11,471 nt of DNA from Betaproteobacteria bacterium (GTDB lineage Bacteria; Pseudomonadota; Gammaproteobacteria; Burkholderiales; SG8-39), in assembly GCA_029865405.1 (NCBI GenBank), contig JAOUGZ010000044.1, positions 1 through 11,471 of the forward strand, given 5' to 3'. Shown here piece by piece: positions 1 through 8,649 of the stretch (positions within the stretch are counted from its first letter, which is position 1; each line of letters opens with the position of its first letter). The notes under the pieces are model-generated. The model ran no database searches, was not told the DNA's origin, and was given only the letters and a program-made list of their open reading frames with translations. A program made the position numbers and the translations under genes.

Positions 1-1
1 C

Positions 2-1348
<1,347 letters not shown>

Positions 1349-1357
1349 GGAGACACC

Positions 1358-1759
1358 ATGTCATCTGCTACCACCGCCAAGTACGTCTTCGGCAAGACCG
1401 TCGGCCTCGGATTCGACGAGGCCATTTCCCGCGTCACCGAGGCGCTCTCCAAGGAGGGCTTCGGCGTGCTGACGGAGATCGATGTCGCAGCGACGCTGAA
1501 GAAGAAGCTCGGTCTCGACATGCCGCCCTACCGCATCCTCGGCGCCTGCAATCCGCAGTTCGCGCACAAGGCGATCGAATTCGAGCCGCAGATCGGGGCG
1601 CTCCTGCCCTGTAACGTCGTGGTACGCGAAGAAAAGGGCAAGACGCACATCGACATCATGGACCCGCATTCGGTGCTGCAGCTCGTGGAGCGGCCGGAGA
1701 TCGAGGCGATTGCGACCGAGGTGCGCAAGCGGCTGGAGCGCGTGCTCGCAGCCCTGTAG
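1358..1759 (+). CDS. DUF302 domain protein
   Basis: This is a 133-residue soluble protein of the DUF302 family, whose biochemical role is not established. There is no signal peptide or membrane segment, so it is probably cytoplasmic. The family hallmark is the central stretch around residues 60-90: GACNP followed by PQIGALLPCNVVV, with cysteines at 64 and 85 that could bind metal or thiols. The ATG is preceded by AGGGAGA, which overlaps the TAG stop of the ATPase gene, so the two genes look like one transcription unit with coupled translation. The pairing with a copper pump suggests a metal-stress role, but DUF302 proteins also occur in other settings. The stop codon ends exactly where the converging cueR stop begins. 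The family call is firm and the function unknown. Confidence 0.88.
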   Translation: MSSATTAKYVFGKTVGLGFDEAISRVTEALSKEGFGVLTEIDVAATLKKKLGLDMPPYRILGACNPQFAHKAIEFEPQIGALLPCNVVVREEKGKTHIDIMDPHSVLQLVERPEIEAIATEVRKRLERVLAAL

Positions 1760-2173
1760 TCAATGCCGGGGCGGCGCGGCGAGGCCTTCGAGGATCGGGC
1801 ACTCGGGCCGCTCGTCGCCGTGGCAATGCGCGGCGAGATCCTGCAATGTGCGCTTCATCGCCTGCAGCTCGGTGATGCGCGCATCGAGCTCCCCGATGTG
1901 CGCCAGCGCCAGCGCCTTCACCTTGCTGCTCGGCCGGCGCTGGTTGCGCCACAGGCCCAGCAGCTGCTCGATCTGCTTGATCGAGAAGCCGAGGTTGCGC
2001 GCCTGGCGCACGAAGCGCAGGGTATGCACGTCGTTGGCCGAGTAGGTGCGGTAGCCCGAAAAGGTCCGCGTCGCCTTCGGGATGAGCCCGATGCCCTCGT
2101 AGTGGCGGATCATCTTCGCCGTCACGCCCGAGTGCCGGGCCGCCTCGCCGATATTCATCTGCATCATGTCCAT
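1760..2173 (-). CDS. cueR: CueR-type MerR-family Cu(I)/Ag(I)-responsive activator
   Basis: This is a cytoplasmic MerR-family dimer that twists promoters with an over-long spacer when it binds Cu+ or Ag+. The 137 residues hold an N-terminal winged-helix DNA-binding domain (about 6-75, with IRHYEGIGLI and SGYRTY), a dimerisation helix (about 85-115) and a metal loop with Cys117 and Cys125 separated by seven residues. Counted from the internal Met6, where E. coli CueR would start, these are Cys112 and Cys120, and a Ser falls at position 77; both match the monovalent-metal sensors, whereas divalent sensors have Cys77. I chose the first ATG because GGAGG sits 6 bases upstream, inside the last codons of copA; Met6 has no good ribosome site. 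The start is 2 bases after the copA stop, so sensor and pump are coupled. Two matching promoters lie in 4606-4767. Confidence 0.95.
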   Translation of the reverse strand: MDMMQMNIGEAARHSGVTAKMIRHYEGIGLIPKATRTFSGYRTYSANDVHTLRFVRQARNLGFSIKQIEQLLGLWRNQRRPSSKVKALALAHIGELDARITELQAMKRTLQDLAAHCHGDERPECPILEGLAAPPRH

Positions 2174-2175
2174 GA

Positions 2176-4605
2176 CTAACCTCCGGTTCCGCGCCAGCGC
2201 CGCAGCAGCAGCGCGTTGGTGACCACGCTCACGCTGCTGAAGGCCATCGCCGCGCCCGCGATGATCGGATTCAGGAACCCGAACGCGGCTAGCGGAATGC
2301 CGACCACGTTGTAGAAGAACGCCCAGAACAGGTTCTGGCGGATCTTGCGGTAGGTGAGACGCGAGATGCTGATCGCGTCGGCCACCAGCAAAGGGTCACC
2401 GCGCATCAGCGTGATGCCCGCGGTGTGCATCGCGACGTCGGTGCCGGTCGCCATGGCGATGCCGACGTCGGCCGCGGCGAGCGCCGGCGCATCGTTGATG
2501 CCGTCGCCCACCATCGCGATCACCTTCCCCTTGCCGCGCAGCGCGGCCACGGTCTGCGCCTTGTCCGCAGGCAGCACTTCCGCCCAGACTTCGTCGATGC
2601 CCAGGGCCCGGCCCGCGGCCTCCGCGCTGCCGCGGTTGTCGCCGCTCAGCAGCACGGTCTTTACGCCTTGGGCGTGCAGGGCGGCGATCGCCTCGCGCGC
2701 GCCCGCCTTCACCGCGTCGCCGAACGCGAGCAGTCCCAGAAGGCTGTGCGCGCCGTCGACCTCCGCGGCAAGCCACGAGATCGACCGCCCTTCCCGCGAG
2801 AGCGCCTGCTCGCGCGGGCGGAGTGCCGTCGTATCGATCCCGAGCTCCTGCATCAGGCGCGAACTGCCCAGATAGAACGTGCGGCCTTCCACCATGGCCT
2901 GCACGCCACGGCCGGGCAGCGCTTTCGCGTCGCTCGCTGCGGGCGGGGAAACACCTTCGGCCGCGGCTTGCTCCGTCACCGCGCGAGCGAGCGGATGCTG
3001 GCTGCCCTGCTGCAAGGCGGCAGCGAGCCGCAGGAGCTCCGCCCGATCGCCGCCCACCGGCTCCGCTGCAAGCAGTTGCGGCCGGCCCTCGGTGAGCGTG
3101 CCGGTCTTGTCGAACGCGACGGTGGTGACGGAGTGCGCGATCTCCAATGCTTCGGCGTCCTTGATGAGCACGCCGTGGCGCGCCGCGACCCCGGTGCCCG
3201 CCATGATCGCGGTGGGCGTCGCGAGGCCCAGCGCGCAGGGGCAGGCGATCACCATGACGGCGACCGCGTAGAGCACGGCGGAGGTCCAGTTTCCCGTCGC
3301 GAGGCCCCAGGCGAGCAGCGTGACGAGCGCGATCGCCAGCACGATCGGCACGAACACGGCGCTCACCTTGTCGACGAGGCGCTGGATCGGCGCCTTCGCC
3401 GCCTGCGCGTTTTCGACCAGCCGGATGATGCGCGCAAGGGTGGACTCCGCGCCGACGGCGCGCGTTTCCACCAGCAGCAGGCCGTCGGCATTGATCGAAG
3501 CGCCGGTCACCCGATCGCCCACGGCTTTGGCGACCGGCAGGCTCTCGCCGGTGATCAGCGACTCATCTACGTGGCTGCGGCCTTCGCGGATCTCGCCGTC
3601 CACCGGCACGCGCTCGCCGGGGCGCACGACGACGAGATCGCCCACCGCGACGGCGGCGAGCGGCACTTCGATGTCCCTGCCGTCGCGACGCACCAGGGCC
3701 CGATCGGGCCGCAGGGCGTTCAGCGCGCGAATCGCTTCGGTGGTCTGGCGCTTGGCGCGTGCCTCGAGCCATTTGCCGAGCAGGATGAACGTGATCAACG
3801 CCGCCGCGGTCTCGAAGTACAGGTCGTGAATCCCGCCTTGGCCGGCGAGCAGGTGGTACACCGACAGGCCGTACGCCGCGCTGGTGCCGAGCGCCACCAA
3901 TAGGTCCATGTTCCCGGTTAGCGCCTTTGCGGCCTTCCAGCCCGCGCGATAGAAGCGCGCGCCGAGCCAGAACTGAACCGGTGTCGCCAGCGCGAGCTGC
4001 AGCCAGCCCGGGATCGACCAGTGCGCGCCGAACGCGAGCCCCGCCATCGGCACGACAAGCGGCAGCGTGAGCAGCGCCGAGACGGCGACCGGCCACCAGT
4101 CGGGCAGGCCGCGCGCGGCCGGAGCCGCGCCGACTGCCTCGAGCCCAGCGGAATCCGTCTCGTAGCCAGCCGCTTCGACTGCTTTGCGCAGCACGTCGAT
4201 GCCGGTGCCGGCGACCGCCTTCACGCGTGCACGCTCGGTTGCGAGATTGACCGTCGCCTGCAGTACGCCCGGCGCCTTGGCGAGCGCCTTCTCCACCCGC
4301 GTCACGCAGCTCGCGCAGGTCATGCCGCGAATTGCCAGGTCGAATTCCTGGTGGCCGACTTCGTAGCCCGCCTGGACTACCGCCGCGGCGAGCGCTTCGA
4401 CCGTAACCGGTGAATCAAGTTCGACGGTCGCCGTCTCGGTGGCCAGGTTGACCGACACGGCGCGCACGCCGGGTACCTTCTGCAGGGCGCGCTCGACCCG
4501 CCCCACGCAGCTGGCGCAGGTCATGCCCGCGACGGGCAGGCGGACCGGTTGGCTCGCAGGATCTTGCGCGGCCTCGGCGGACACCGCGGTGATCGAAACA
4601 GACAT
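2176..4605 (-). CDS. copA: CopA, P1B-1 copper-exporting ATPase with two HMA domains
   Basis: This inner-membrane pump exports cytosolic Cu+ (and probably Ag+) to the periplasm. The 809 residues are a normal full length. In order: two ferredoxin-like heavy-metal-associated domains with GMTCASC motifs (cysteines at residues 30/33 and 97/100), the transmembrane region, the actuator motif TGES, the CPC metal site ([11 protein letters not shown]), the phosphorylation motif DKTGTLT, the HP motif in SQHPLARAV, and GDGINDAP. The last helices carry FFYN and MAFSS, the P1B-1 Cu+/Ag+ residues. I chose the ATG at 4605 because GAGGAG lies 9 bases upstream and the first HMA domain follows; an in-frame TTG at 4668 would start inside the -35 box of its own promoter. 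The gene is transcribed from a CueR-type promoter and is followed by cueR after 2 bases. Its presumed cytosolic metal donor, copZ, is divergent. Confidence 0.97.
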   Translation of the reverse strand: MSVSITAVSAEAAQDPASQPVRLPVAGMTCASCVGRVERALQKVPGVRAVSVNLATETATVELDSPVTVEALAAAVVQAGYEVGHQEFDLAIRGMTCASCVTRVEKALAKAPGVLQATVNLATERARVKAVAGTGIDVLRKAVEAAGYETDSAGLEAVGAAPAARGLPDWWPVAVSALLTLPLVVPMAGLAFGAHWSIPGWLQLALATPVQFWLGARFYRAGWKAAKALTGNMDLLVALGTSAAYGLSVYHLLAGQGGIHDLYFETAAALITFILLGKWLEARAKRQTTEAIRALNALRPDRALVRRDGRDIEVPLAAVAVGDLVVVRPGERVPVDGEIREGRSHVDESLITGESLPVAKAVGDRVTGASINADGLLLVETRAVGAESTLARIIRLVENAQAAKAPIQRLVDKVSAVFVPIVLAIALVTLLAWGLATGNWTSAVLYAVAVMVIACPCALGLATPTAIMAGTGVAARHGVLIKDAEALEIAHSVTTVAFDKTGTLTEGRPQLLAAEPVGGDRAELLRLAAALQQGSQHPLARAVTEQAAAEGVSPPAASDAKALPGRGVQAMVEGRTFYLGSSRLMQELGIDTTALRPREQALSREGRSISWLAAEVDGAHSLLGLLAFGDAVKAGAREAIAALHAQGVKTVLLSGDNRGSAEAAGRALGIDEVWAEVLPADKAQTVAALRGKGKVIAMVGDGINDAPALAAADVGIAMATGTDVAMHTAGITLMRGDPLLVADAISISRLTYRKIRQNLFWAFFYNVVGIPLAAFGFLNPIIAGAAMAFSSVSVVTNALLLRRWRGTGG
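2180..2184 (-). promoter_or_regulatory. Ribosome binding site of cueR inside the 3' end of copA
   Basis: On the minus strand GGAGG lies 6 bases before the cueR ATG and forms part of the two final glycine codons of copA. It decides the start at 2173 over the internal ATG at 2158. It also means ribosomes finishing copA pass directly over the cueR initiation site, consistent with translational coupling. Confidence 0.75.
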
Positions 4606-4637
4606 GATGGCTTTCTCCTCATTGAGACCGAGGCTGC

Positions 4638-4668
4638 AGCCTGAAGGTTCCAATCGTAGGAAGGTCAA
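4638..4668 (-). promoter_or_regulatory. CueR-type promoter and operator driving copA-cueR
   Basis: Read on the minus strand, TTGACC (4668-4663) is the -35 box, followed by a 19-base spacer and a weak -10, CAGGCT (4643-4638). The 19-base spacer is the hallmark of MerR-family activation. The spacer holds the dyad ACCTTCC-N7-GGAACCT (4665-4645); the left half matches the E. coli copA CueR box as I recall it and the right half differs at two positions. The predicted transcript starts near 4631, giving a leader of about 26 bases before the copA ATG. Confidence 0.82.
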
Positions 4669-4695
4669 GCTCGTCCGTGCCCCCAGCGCAGGCGC

Positions 4696-4726
4696 TTGAC
4701 CTTACCATTATAGGAAGGCGCAAACT
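4696..4726 (+). promoter_or_regulatory. CueR-type promoter and operator driving copZ and downstream genes
   Basis: On the plus strand, TTGACC (4696-4701) is followed by a 19-base spacer and CAAACT (4721-4726), close to the TAACCT I recall at the E. coli copA promoter. The operator dyad ACCTTAC-N7-GGAAGGC (4699-4719) has one departure from the CueR consensus in each half. The predicted transcript starts near 4733, leaving about 35 bases before the copZ ATG. It points away from the copA promoter; the dyad centres are 54 bases apart. Confidence 0.85.
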
Positions 4727-4767
4727 CCGCCGCAGTCTATCCGTCAACGCCACAGAGGAGCACTTCC

Positions 4768-4971
4768 ATGATCGAGCTGCGCGTAGAAGGCATGACCTGC
4801 GGTCACTGCGTGAGCGCGGTGACGCGGGCCGTCAAGGCGGTCGACCCAGAGGCGGAAGTCGAGGTCGATCTCGGCAGGGGTCGGGTGCGCGTAGCGGGCC
4901 GCAGTACCGCCGACGTTCTGGGCAAGGCGATCACCGAGGCCGGGTATTCCGCGTCGCCCGCAGGGGTGTAG
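4768..4971 (+). CDS. copZ: CopZ-like HMA-domain copper chaperone
   Basis: This is a 67-residue cytosolic protein made of a single heavy-metal-associated domain with a beta-alpha-beta-beta-alpha-beta pattern. The metal motif is GMTCGHC with Cys11 and Cys14, as in Atx1/CopZ chaperones that carry Cu+ to CopA-type pumps. The length is typical for a free chaperone. GAGGAG sits 7 bases before the ATG. It is the first gene after the rightward CueR-type promoter, so it should be copper-induced together with the divergent copA, its likely partner. The multicopper oxidase gene follows after 11 bases. A more general heavy-metal carrier (MerP-like) is possible, but there is no signal peptide and the context is copper. 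Confidence 0.93.
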   Translation: MIELRVEGMTCGHCVSAVTRAVKAVDPEAEVEVDLGRGRVRVAGRSTADVLGKAITEAGYSASPAGV

Positions 4972-4982
4972 GGCGCCGCCTC

Positions 4983-6401
4983 TTGCACGATTTCGCCTCC
5001 CGTTCGCCGCGCGCGCGGCGCCGCTTTCTCGCCGGCCTTGCCGGCCTCACGGCGCTACCGCTTCTTCCCGTTCGCGGCAGCGCCCAAGGCGCACCCGAGC
5101 CGGCGCTCGTGCAGGCGCGCCTCGTGGCGGCCGCGAAGGATGTGCAGCTCGTGCCGGACAAGTACCCGGCCACCGGGGTCTGGGCCTACAACGGCTCGGT
5201 GCCCGGGCCGGTGCTGCGCGCGCGCCAGGGCGACCGGCTGCGCGTGCACGTGGAAAACACGCTGGATGAAGCCACCACGGTGCATTGGCACGGGATTCGC
5301 CTGCCCAACGCGATGGACGGCGTGCCCTACATCACGCAGCGCCCCATCGAGCCGGGCGCGAGTTTCACCTACGAATTCGCGCTGCCGGACGCAGGCACCT
5401 TCTTCTATCATCCGCACCAGCGCAGCTACGAGCAGGTCGGCCGCGGCCTCGCCGGCGCGCTCATCGTGGCGGAGCGCGCGCCACCTGAAGTCGACCGCGA
5501 CGTGCTCTGGGTGCTGGCCGACTATCGCCTGAACGCCGACGCCTCGATCCGCGACGGCTTCGGCAGCTTCATGGATGTCAGCCACGCCGGGCGCATCGGC
5601 AACACGGTGACGCTCAATGGCCGGATGCCCGAGACCTTCCGCGTGCGCGCGGGAGAGCGCATCCGGCTGCGCTTGATCAATGCGGCGCCGGCGCGCGTGT
5701 TCGCGCTCGAGTTTCGCGGTCACCGCCCCTGGGTGATTGCCCTGGACGGCCAGCCCGTCGAGCCGCACCAGCCGGAAGGTGGTGCCGTAGTCCTGGGCCC
5801 CGCAATGCGCGCCGACCTGATCCTCGACATGGTGGCCGCGCCCGGCAGCCGCCACGCCGTGCACGACGGCTTCTACCAGCGGCGGCCGTACGACCTCGTG
5901 GATCTGGAGTACGGCGACGAGGCGCCGTTACGCACGCGCGCGGGCGACCCGCCGCGCCTCGCGAACAATCCGCTGGCCGAACCGGATCTGCGCGCCGCCG
6001 AGCGTCACGACATCGTGTTCACCGGCGGCATGATGGGCGACATGCGCGGCCTGCAGCGCGGCATGGCCTGGGCGGTGAACGGCGTCGCGAACGGCTGCGG
6101 CGATGACGGCCTGCCATTCGAGCCGCTGCTCGTGCTGCGCAAGGGCCGCAGTTGCGTCCTACGTCTCGTCAATGATACGCAATGGCATCACCCGACCCAC
6201 TTGCACGGGCACTCGTTTCGCGTCCTCACGCGAAACGGCGCGCCGACGCGCCACCGCGAGTGGCTCGACACGGTAATGCTCGACCCGCGCGAGCGCGTGG
6301 AGATCGCGTTCGTCGCCGACAATCCGGGCGACTGGATGTTGCACTGCCACGTGCTCGAGCACCAGGCGAGCGGCATGATGACCTGCATCCGCGTCACCTG
6401 A
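4983..6401 (+). CDS. Tat-exported multicopper oxidase
   Basis: This is a periplasmic three-domain multicopper oxidase that probably oxidises Cu+ to Cu2+ with oxygen as acceptor (CueO/CopA-oxidase role). From a TTG start the protein is 472 residues. The N-terminus has a twin-arginine signal, ARRRFLAG (residues 11-18), a hydrophobic stretch and a likely cut near GSAQG (32-36). All four copper motifs are present: HWHG (101-104), HPH (143-145), HPTHLHGH (403-410) and [12 protein letters not shown] (454-465), with Cys455 as type 1 ligand and Met465 as axial ligand. A methionine-bearing stretch, [14 protein letters not shown], precedes the third domain, reminiscent of but poorer than the CueO Met-rich segment. 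The TTG is chosen because it is the only start codon in frame just ahead of the Tat motif and it falls 11 bases after copZ; no strong ribosome site is visible. The 4-base gap to the next gene implies an operon. Family certain; start and substrate less so. Confidence 0.92.
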   Translation: MHDFASRSPRARRRFLAGLAGLTALPLLPVRGSAQGAPEPALVQARLVAAAKDVQLVPDKYPATGVWAYNGSVPGPVLRARQGDRLRVHVENTLDEATTVHWHGIRLPNAMDGVPYITQRPIEPGASFTYEFALPDAGTFFYHPHQRSYEQVGRGLAGALIVAERAPPEVDRDVLWVLADYRLNADASIRDGFGSFMDVSHAGRIGNTVTLNGRMPETFRVRAGERIRLRLINAAPARVFALEFRGHRPWVIALDGQPVEPHQPEGGAVVLGPAMRADLILDMVAAPGSRHAVHDGFYQRRPYDLVDLEYGDEAPLRTRAGDPPRLANNPLAEPDLRAAERHDIVFTGGMMGDMRGLQRGMAWAVNGVANGCGDDGLPFEPLLVLRKGRSCVLRLVNDTQWHHPTHLHGHSFRVLTRNGAPTRHREWLDTVMLDPRERVEIAFVADNPGDWMLHCHVLEHQASGMMTCIRVT

Positions 6402-6405
6402 AGCG

Positions 6406-6882
6406 ATGGAAGTGCGAAAGGCGCGCGGCCCAATGATGACGATCCTGGTCGCAGGGATCATCGCCGGATGCGACCAGGCGCCGGCGCCAGGAAGCGATCT
6501 GCGCGCAATACCCGACGGCGCCGAATGGATCGCGCGCGGCGCCATTGTCTATGCCCAGCACTGCGCCGCGTGCCACGGGACGCAGCTTGAGGGGCAGCCG
6601 GAATGGCGCCGGCGCCTGCCGAGCGGCCGCCTGCCGGCACCGCCGCACGATGAGTCCGGACACACCTGGCACCATCCGGACGAGGTGCTCTTTGCCATCA
6701 CCAAGAACGGCCTGGTGCCGCCGTACGCACCCAAGGACTACGGCTCCGACATGCCGGCCTACGCCGGCACGCTTTCCGACGACGAGATCTGGTCGGCCCT
6801 GGCTTTCATCAAGTCGCACTGGAAGGCAAGCGAAATACTTGCCGCGCGCGCGCAGATGATGCGCGACAGGCGCACGAAATGA
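6406..6882 (+). CDS. Class I cytochrome c, predicted lipoprotein
   Basis: This is a 158-residue exported mono-haem cytochrome c. The N-terminus has a basic stretch, a short hydrophobic core and a lipobox-like IAGC with Cys22, so it is probably lipid-anchored facing the periplasm. The haem motif is CAACH (53-57), and Met116 in SDMPAY is the likely sixth haem ligand; the ending [15 protein letters not shown] is the usual C-terminal helix of class I cytochromes. The ATG at 6406 lies 4 bases after the oxidase stop; a second ATG at 6433 would keep the lipobox but leave almost no basic N-region. Its position directly behind the multicopper oxidase suggests it exchanges electrons with that enzyme or links it to the respiratory chain, which is inference. 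The region around residues 80-91 ([11 protein letters not shown]) carries extra histidines. The cytochrome call is firm. Confidence 0.92.
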   Translation: MEVRKARGPMMTILVAGIIAGCDQAPAPGSDLRAIPDGAEWIARGAIVYAQHCAACHGTQLEGQPEWRRRLPSGRLPAPPHDESGHTWHHPDEVLFAITKNGLVPPYAPKDYGSDMPAYAGTLSDDEIWSALAFIKSHWKASEILAARAQMMRDRRTK

Positions 6883-6907
6883 AGCGCCGGCAGGCTCCCG
6901 CCCGCAC

Positions 6908-6913
6908 TACAAT
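6908..6913 (+). promoter_or_regulatory. Possible -10 element (TACAAT) ahead of the exported Cys-rich protein
   Basis: TACAAT matches five of six bases of the sigma-70 -10 consensus in an otherwise very GC-rich gap. No -35 resembling TTGACA is found 16-18 bases upstream. If used, transcription would begin about 6 bases before the GTG at 6926, giving an almost leaderless message. This is a weak call from a single hexamer. Confidence 0.3.
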
Positions 6914-6925
6914 GGCGTCCTGTTT

Positions 6926-7312
6926 GTGATCCTGAATCGCTCCCTGAGACGCTGGACTGCGGCGATGCTGCTGGGTGTGCTCGCATATGCGCACGCCAGC
7001 GTATCGCTCGCCGCCTGCCAGATGGAGCGCGGCACTCTCGTCGAAGTCGTGGCTGACAAAGGCGGTGAGCCGTGCGACTTTCACGCGACGTCCGTGACTG
7101 CGTTCGGACCGTTAAACGAGAATCGCTGCGTCGCGCATTGCACGGCGGATCTGCAGATTGCCGGCGCTGCCATGACGGTTTGCGCAGCCGCCAATGGACC
7201 CGTCCTGCATGTGGCGCCGGGGCCCTGCGATGCAGCCAGAGACACGGGTCTTCGCGTCCCGCCGCCCGGCACGCCGCCGCCGCGCATCCTGCAGCACTCC
7301 TTCCAGGTCTGA
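6926..7312 (+). CDS. Small exported six-cysteine protein, unknown function
   Basis: I do not recognise a named family for this 128-residue protein. It starts with a basic N-region (RSLRRW, 5-10) and a hydrophobic core (about 11-30), so it is exported. The export signal could end in a normal cut near Ala29/30 or in the lipobox-like LAAC with Cys31. The mature part has six cysteines (31, 50, 68, 72, 86, 101), including CVAHC (68-72), an even number that would allow three disulphides or metal binding. The tail is proline-rich (PPPGTPPP) and ends ILQHSFQV. Small exported proteins are known just ahead of heavy-metal RND operons, for example CzcI before czcCBA; this could be a functional counterpart, but I see no clear homology. 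The GTG start has no good ribosome site; the ATG at 6965 would remove the basic N-region. It lies 43 bases after the cytochrome gene and 92 before cusC. Confidence 0.72.
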   Translation: MILNRSLRRWTAAMLLGVLAYAHASVSLAACQMERGTLVEVVADKGGEPCDFHATSVTAFGPLNENRCVAHCTADLQIAGAAMTVCAAANGPVLHVAPGPCDAARDTGLRVPPPGTPPPRILQHSFQV

Positions 7313-7318
7313 TTCTCC

Positions 7319-7340
7319 CGGCCGCCGCGAAAGGCGGCCG
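7319..7340 (+). other. Perfect 8-bp GC hairpin between the Cys-rich gene and cusC
   Basis: CGGCCGCC (7319-7326) and GGCGGCCG (7333-7340) are exact inverted repeats around a 6-base loop, GCGAAA. The stem is all G/C and begins 6 bases after the preceding stop codon. No T-run follows (next bases CACGAC), so it is not a standard intrinsic terminator. It may stabilise a 3' end or act as a partial terminator or processing site between gene segments. Confidence 0.55.
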
Positions 7341-7404
7341 CACGACGCTTCGCCCTACAGGTTGCGGCATGGGCCGCGACCCGCTTCGTCGCCAGGAGAA
7401 CAGG

Positions 7405-8649
7405 ATGAATTCGTTTGGTGTACTAACCCTCGCCGCCGTGCTCGCCGCCGCGCCGGCGCAGGCCCAGCCCTTGTCACTGCAGGAGGCATTGCGCACGGCG
7501 GAAACCCAATCCCCGAGACTCAGCGCCCAGCGCTTCGCGGCGGACGCCGCCGCCGCGCAGGTCGGCCGCGCCGCGGAGCTGCCCGACCCGAAGCTGCGCC
7601 TCGGTCTGGAAAACCTTCCGGTGACCGGCGAGGACCGCCTGCGATACGACCGCGATTTCATGACCATGCGCAGCGTCGGCCTGATGCAGGAATTTCCGAA
7701 TGCCGACAAGCGCGCCGCACGCGACGTCCGCGCGACACGGATGCACGAACTCGAAGGCGCGAACGTGCAGGCGCAGCGCTCGGCGCTGCAGCGCGAAATC
7801 GCGACCGCCTGGCTTGACGTGCATTACGCCGAACGCGTGCGCGAGGCGCTCGAACGACGGGTACGCCAGTTCCGGCTGCAGGCGGACGCGGTGTCGGCGG
7901 CGATTTCGCGCGGCCGCCAGAACGCGGCGGACAGTTTCATGCTGCGGCAGGCACTCGAAGGTGCAAGCGTGCGCGTAATAGAGCAGGAGCGGCAAGTCGA
8001 GCGCTCGCGCCTCGCGCTGAGCGTGTTGATCGGCGCGGCAGCGCGGCGCGAGCTCGCACCGGCGCCCGACACCGGGCAGCTCCTGCATGCGCAGGAGCGC
8101 CTGCTGGAGCGCCTCGAGCGGCATCCGGCGCTGCGCACGGTCGAGGAGCGCGAAGCGCTGGCGCGGGCCGAGGTCGAGCTCGCGCGAAGCGCACGCAAGT
8201 CGGACTGGGCGCTCGAACTGGGCTACGCGCAGCGCCGGCCTTCGTTCGACAACATGATCACCGTGATGGCGACGTTCGAGCTGCCCTGGCAGACGGGGCG
8301 CCGCCAGGACCGGGACGTCGCTTCGCGCCTTGCCGAGCTGGAGCAGGTGCGCGCGCAGCGCGAAGACGAAAGACGCGTGCGCGAGGCCGAGCTGCGTGGC
8401 TGGCTCGCGGACTTCGAATCGGCCTCGCGGCGCATCGAGCGCTTCGAGCGTGCGCTGCTGCCGCTCGCGCGCGAGCGCGCGGCGGCAGCAGCGGCCGCGT
8501 TTCGCGGTGCGCGCGGCGAGCTTGCGCCGGTGCTGGAGGCCGAGGGCGCGGTGACCGAAGCCGAAATCGAACTGATACAGGCGCTCGCCGAGCGCGGCCG
8601 CGCCTGGGCGAATCTCGGCTACCTCTTTCCCGTGGAAGGCGAACAATGA
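7405..8649 (+). CDS. cusC: CusC-like outer-membrane channel of a heavy-metal RND efflux system (TolC family)
   Basis: This is the outer-membrane exit duct of a CusCBA-type tripartite pump, 414 residues long. The N-terminus is a signal peptide ending near AQAQ (18-21). Unlike E. coli CusC there is no lipobox cysteine, so it should be unlipidated. The mature part has the alpha-helical, Ala/Arg/Glu-rich coiled-coil pattern of TolC proteins, starting with LSLQEALRTAE, and the segment LPDPKLRLGLENLPVTG typical of metal-RND outer-membrane proteins. A methionine cluster, FMTMRSVGLM, lies near residues 88-97. AGGAG at 7394-7398, 6 bases before the ATG, fixes the start; the frame is open further upstream but lacks any signal peptide there. 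The stop overlaps the cusB start (ATGA), so the two are translationally coupled. The family is sure; the metal assignment rests on cusB and cusA. Confidence 0.92.
   Translation: MNSFGVLTLAAVLAAAPAQAQPLSLQEALRTAETQSPRLSAQRFAADAAAAQVGRAAELPDPKLRLGLENLPVTGEDRLRYDRDFMTMRSVGLMQEFPNADKRAARDVRATRMHELEGANVQAQRSALQREIATAWLDVHYAERVREALERRVRQFRLQADAVSAAISRGRQNAADSFMLRQALEGASVRVIEQERQVERSRLALSVLIGAAARRELAPAPDTGQLLHAQERLLERLERHPALRTVEEREALARAEVELARSARKSDWALELGYAQRRPSFDNMITVMATFELPWQTGRRQDRDVASRLAELEQVRAQREDERRVREAELRGWLADFESASRRIERFERALLPLARERAAAAAAAFRGARGELAPVLEAEGAVTEAEIELIQALAERGRAWANLGYLFPVEGEQ

Noticed and set aside
2425..3903. Long plus-strand open frame opposite copA
   Set aside because: It is Arg/His/Gly-rich with no recognisable motif and lies fully opposite a clear ATPase; long antisense frames are expected at this GC content.
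4606..4668. Longer copA N-terminus from a TTG at 4668
   Set aside because: The TTG lies within the -35 box of the copA promoter, so it would not be in the mRNA; the ATG at 4605 has a good ribosome site.
4677..4982. Upstream in-frame extension of the multicopper oxidase from a GTG at 4677
   Set aside because: It would start upstream of the CueR-type promoter's transcript start, run through copZ in another frame and bury the Tat signal more than 100 residues inside the protein.
6912..6929. ATG at 6912 as start of the exported Cys-rich gene
   Set aside because: It is in another frame and stops after five codons; its bases overlap the TACAAT hexamer.
7319..7340. Intrinsic terminator before cusC
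   Set aside because: The hairpin is strong but is followed by CACGACGC with no T-run, so I list it only as a hairpin.
7072..7404. Upstream extension of cusC
   Set aside because: It overlaps the exported Cys-rich gene, is arginine-rich, and would destroy the signal peptide that begins at the ATG at 7405 behind AGGAG.
7474..8646. Minus-strand open frame of 390 codons opposite cusC
   Set aside because: No motif, no ribosome site, and the opposite strand carries a coherent signal peptide plus TolC-like protein.
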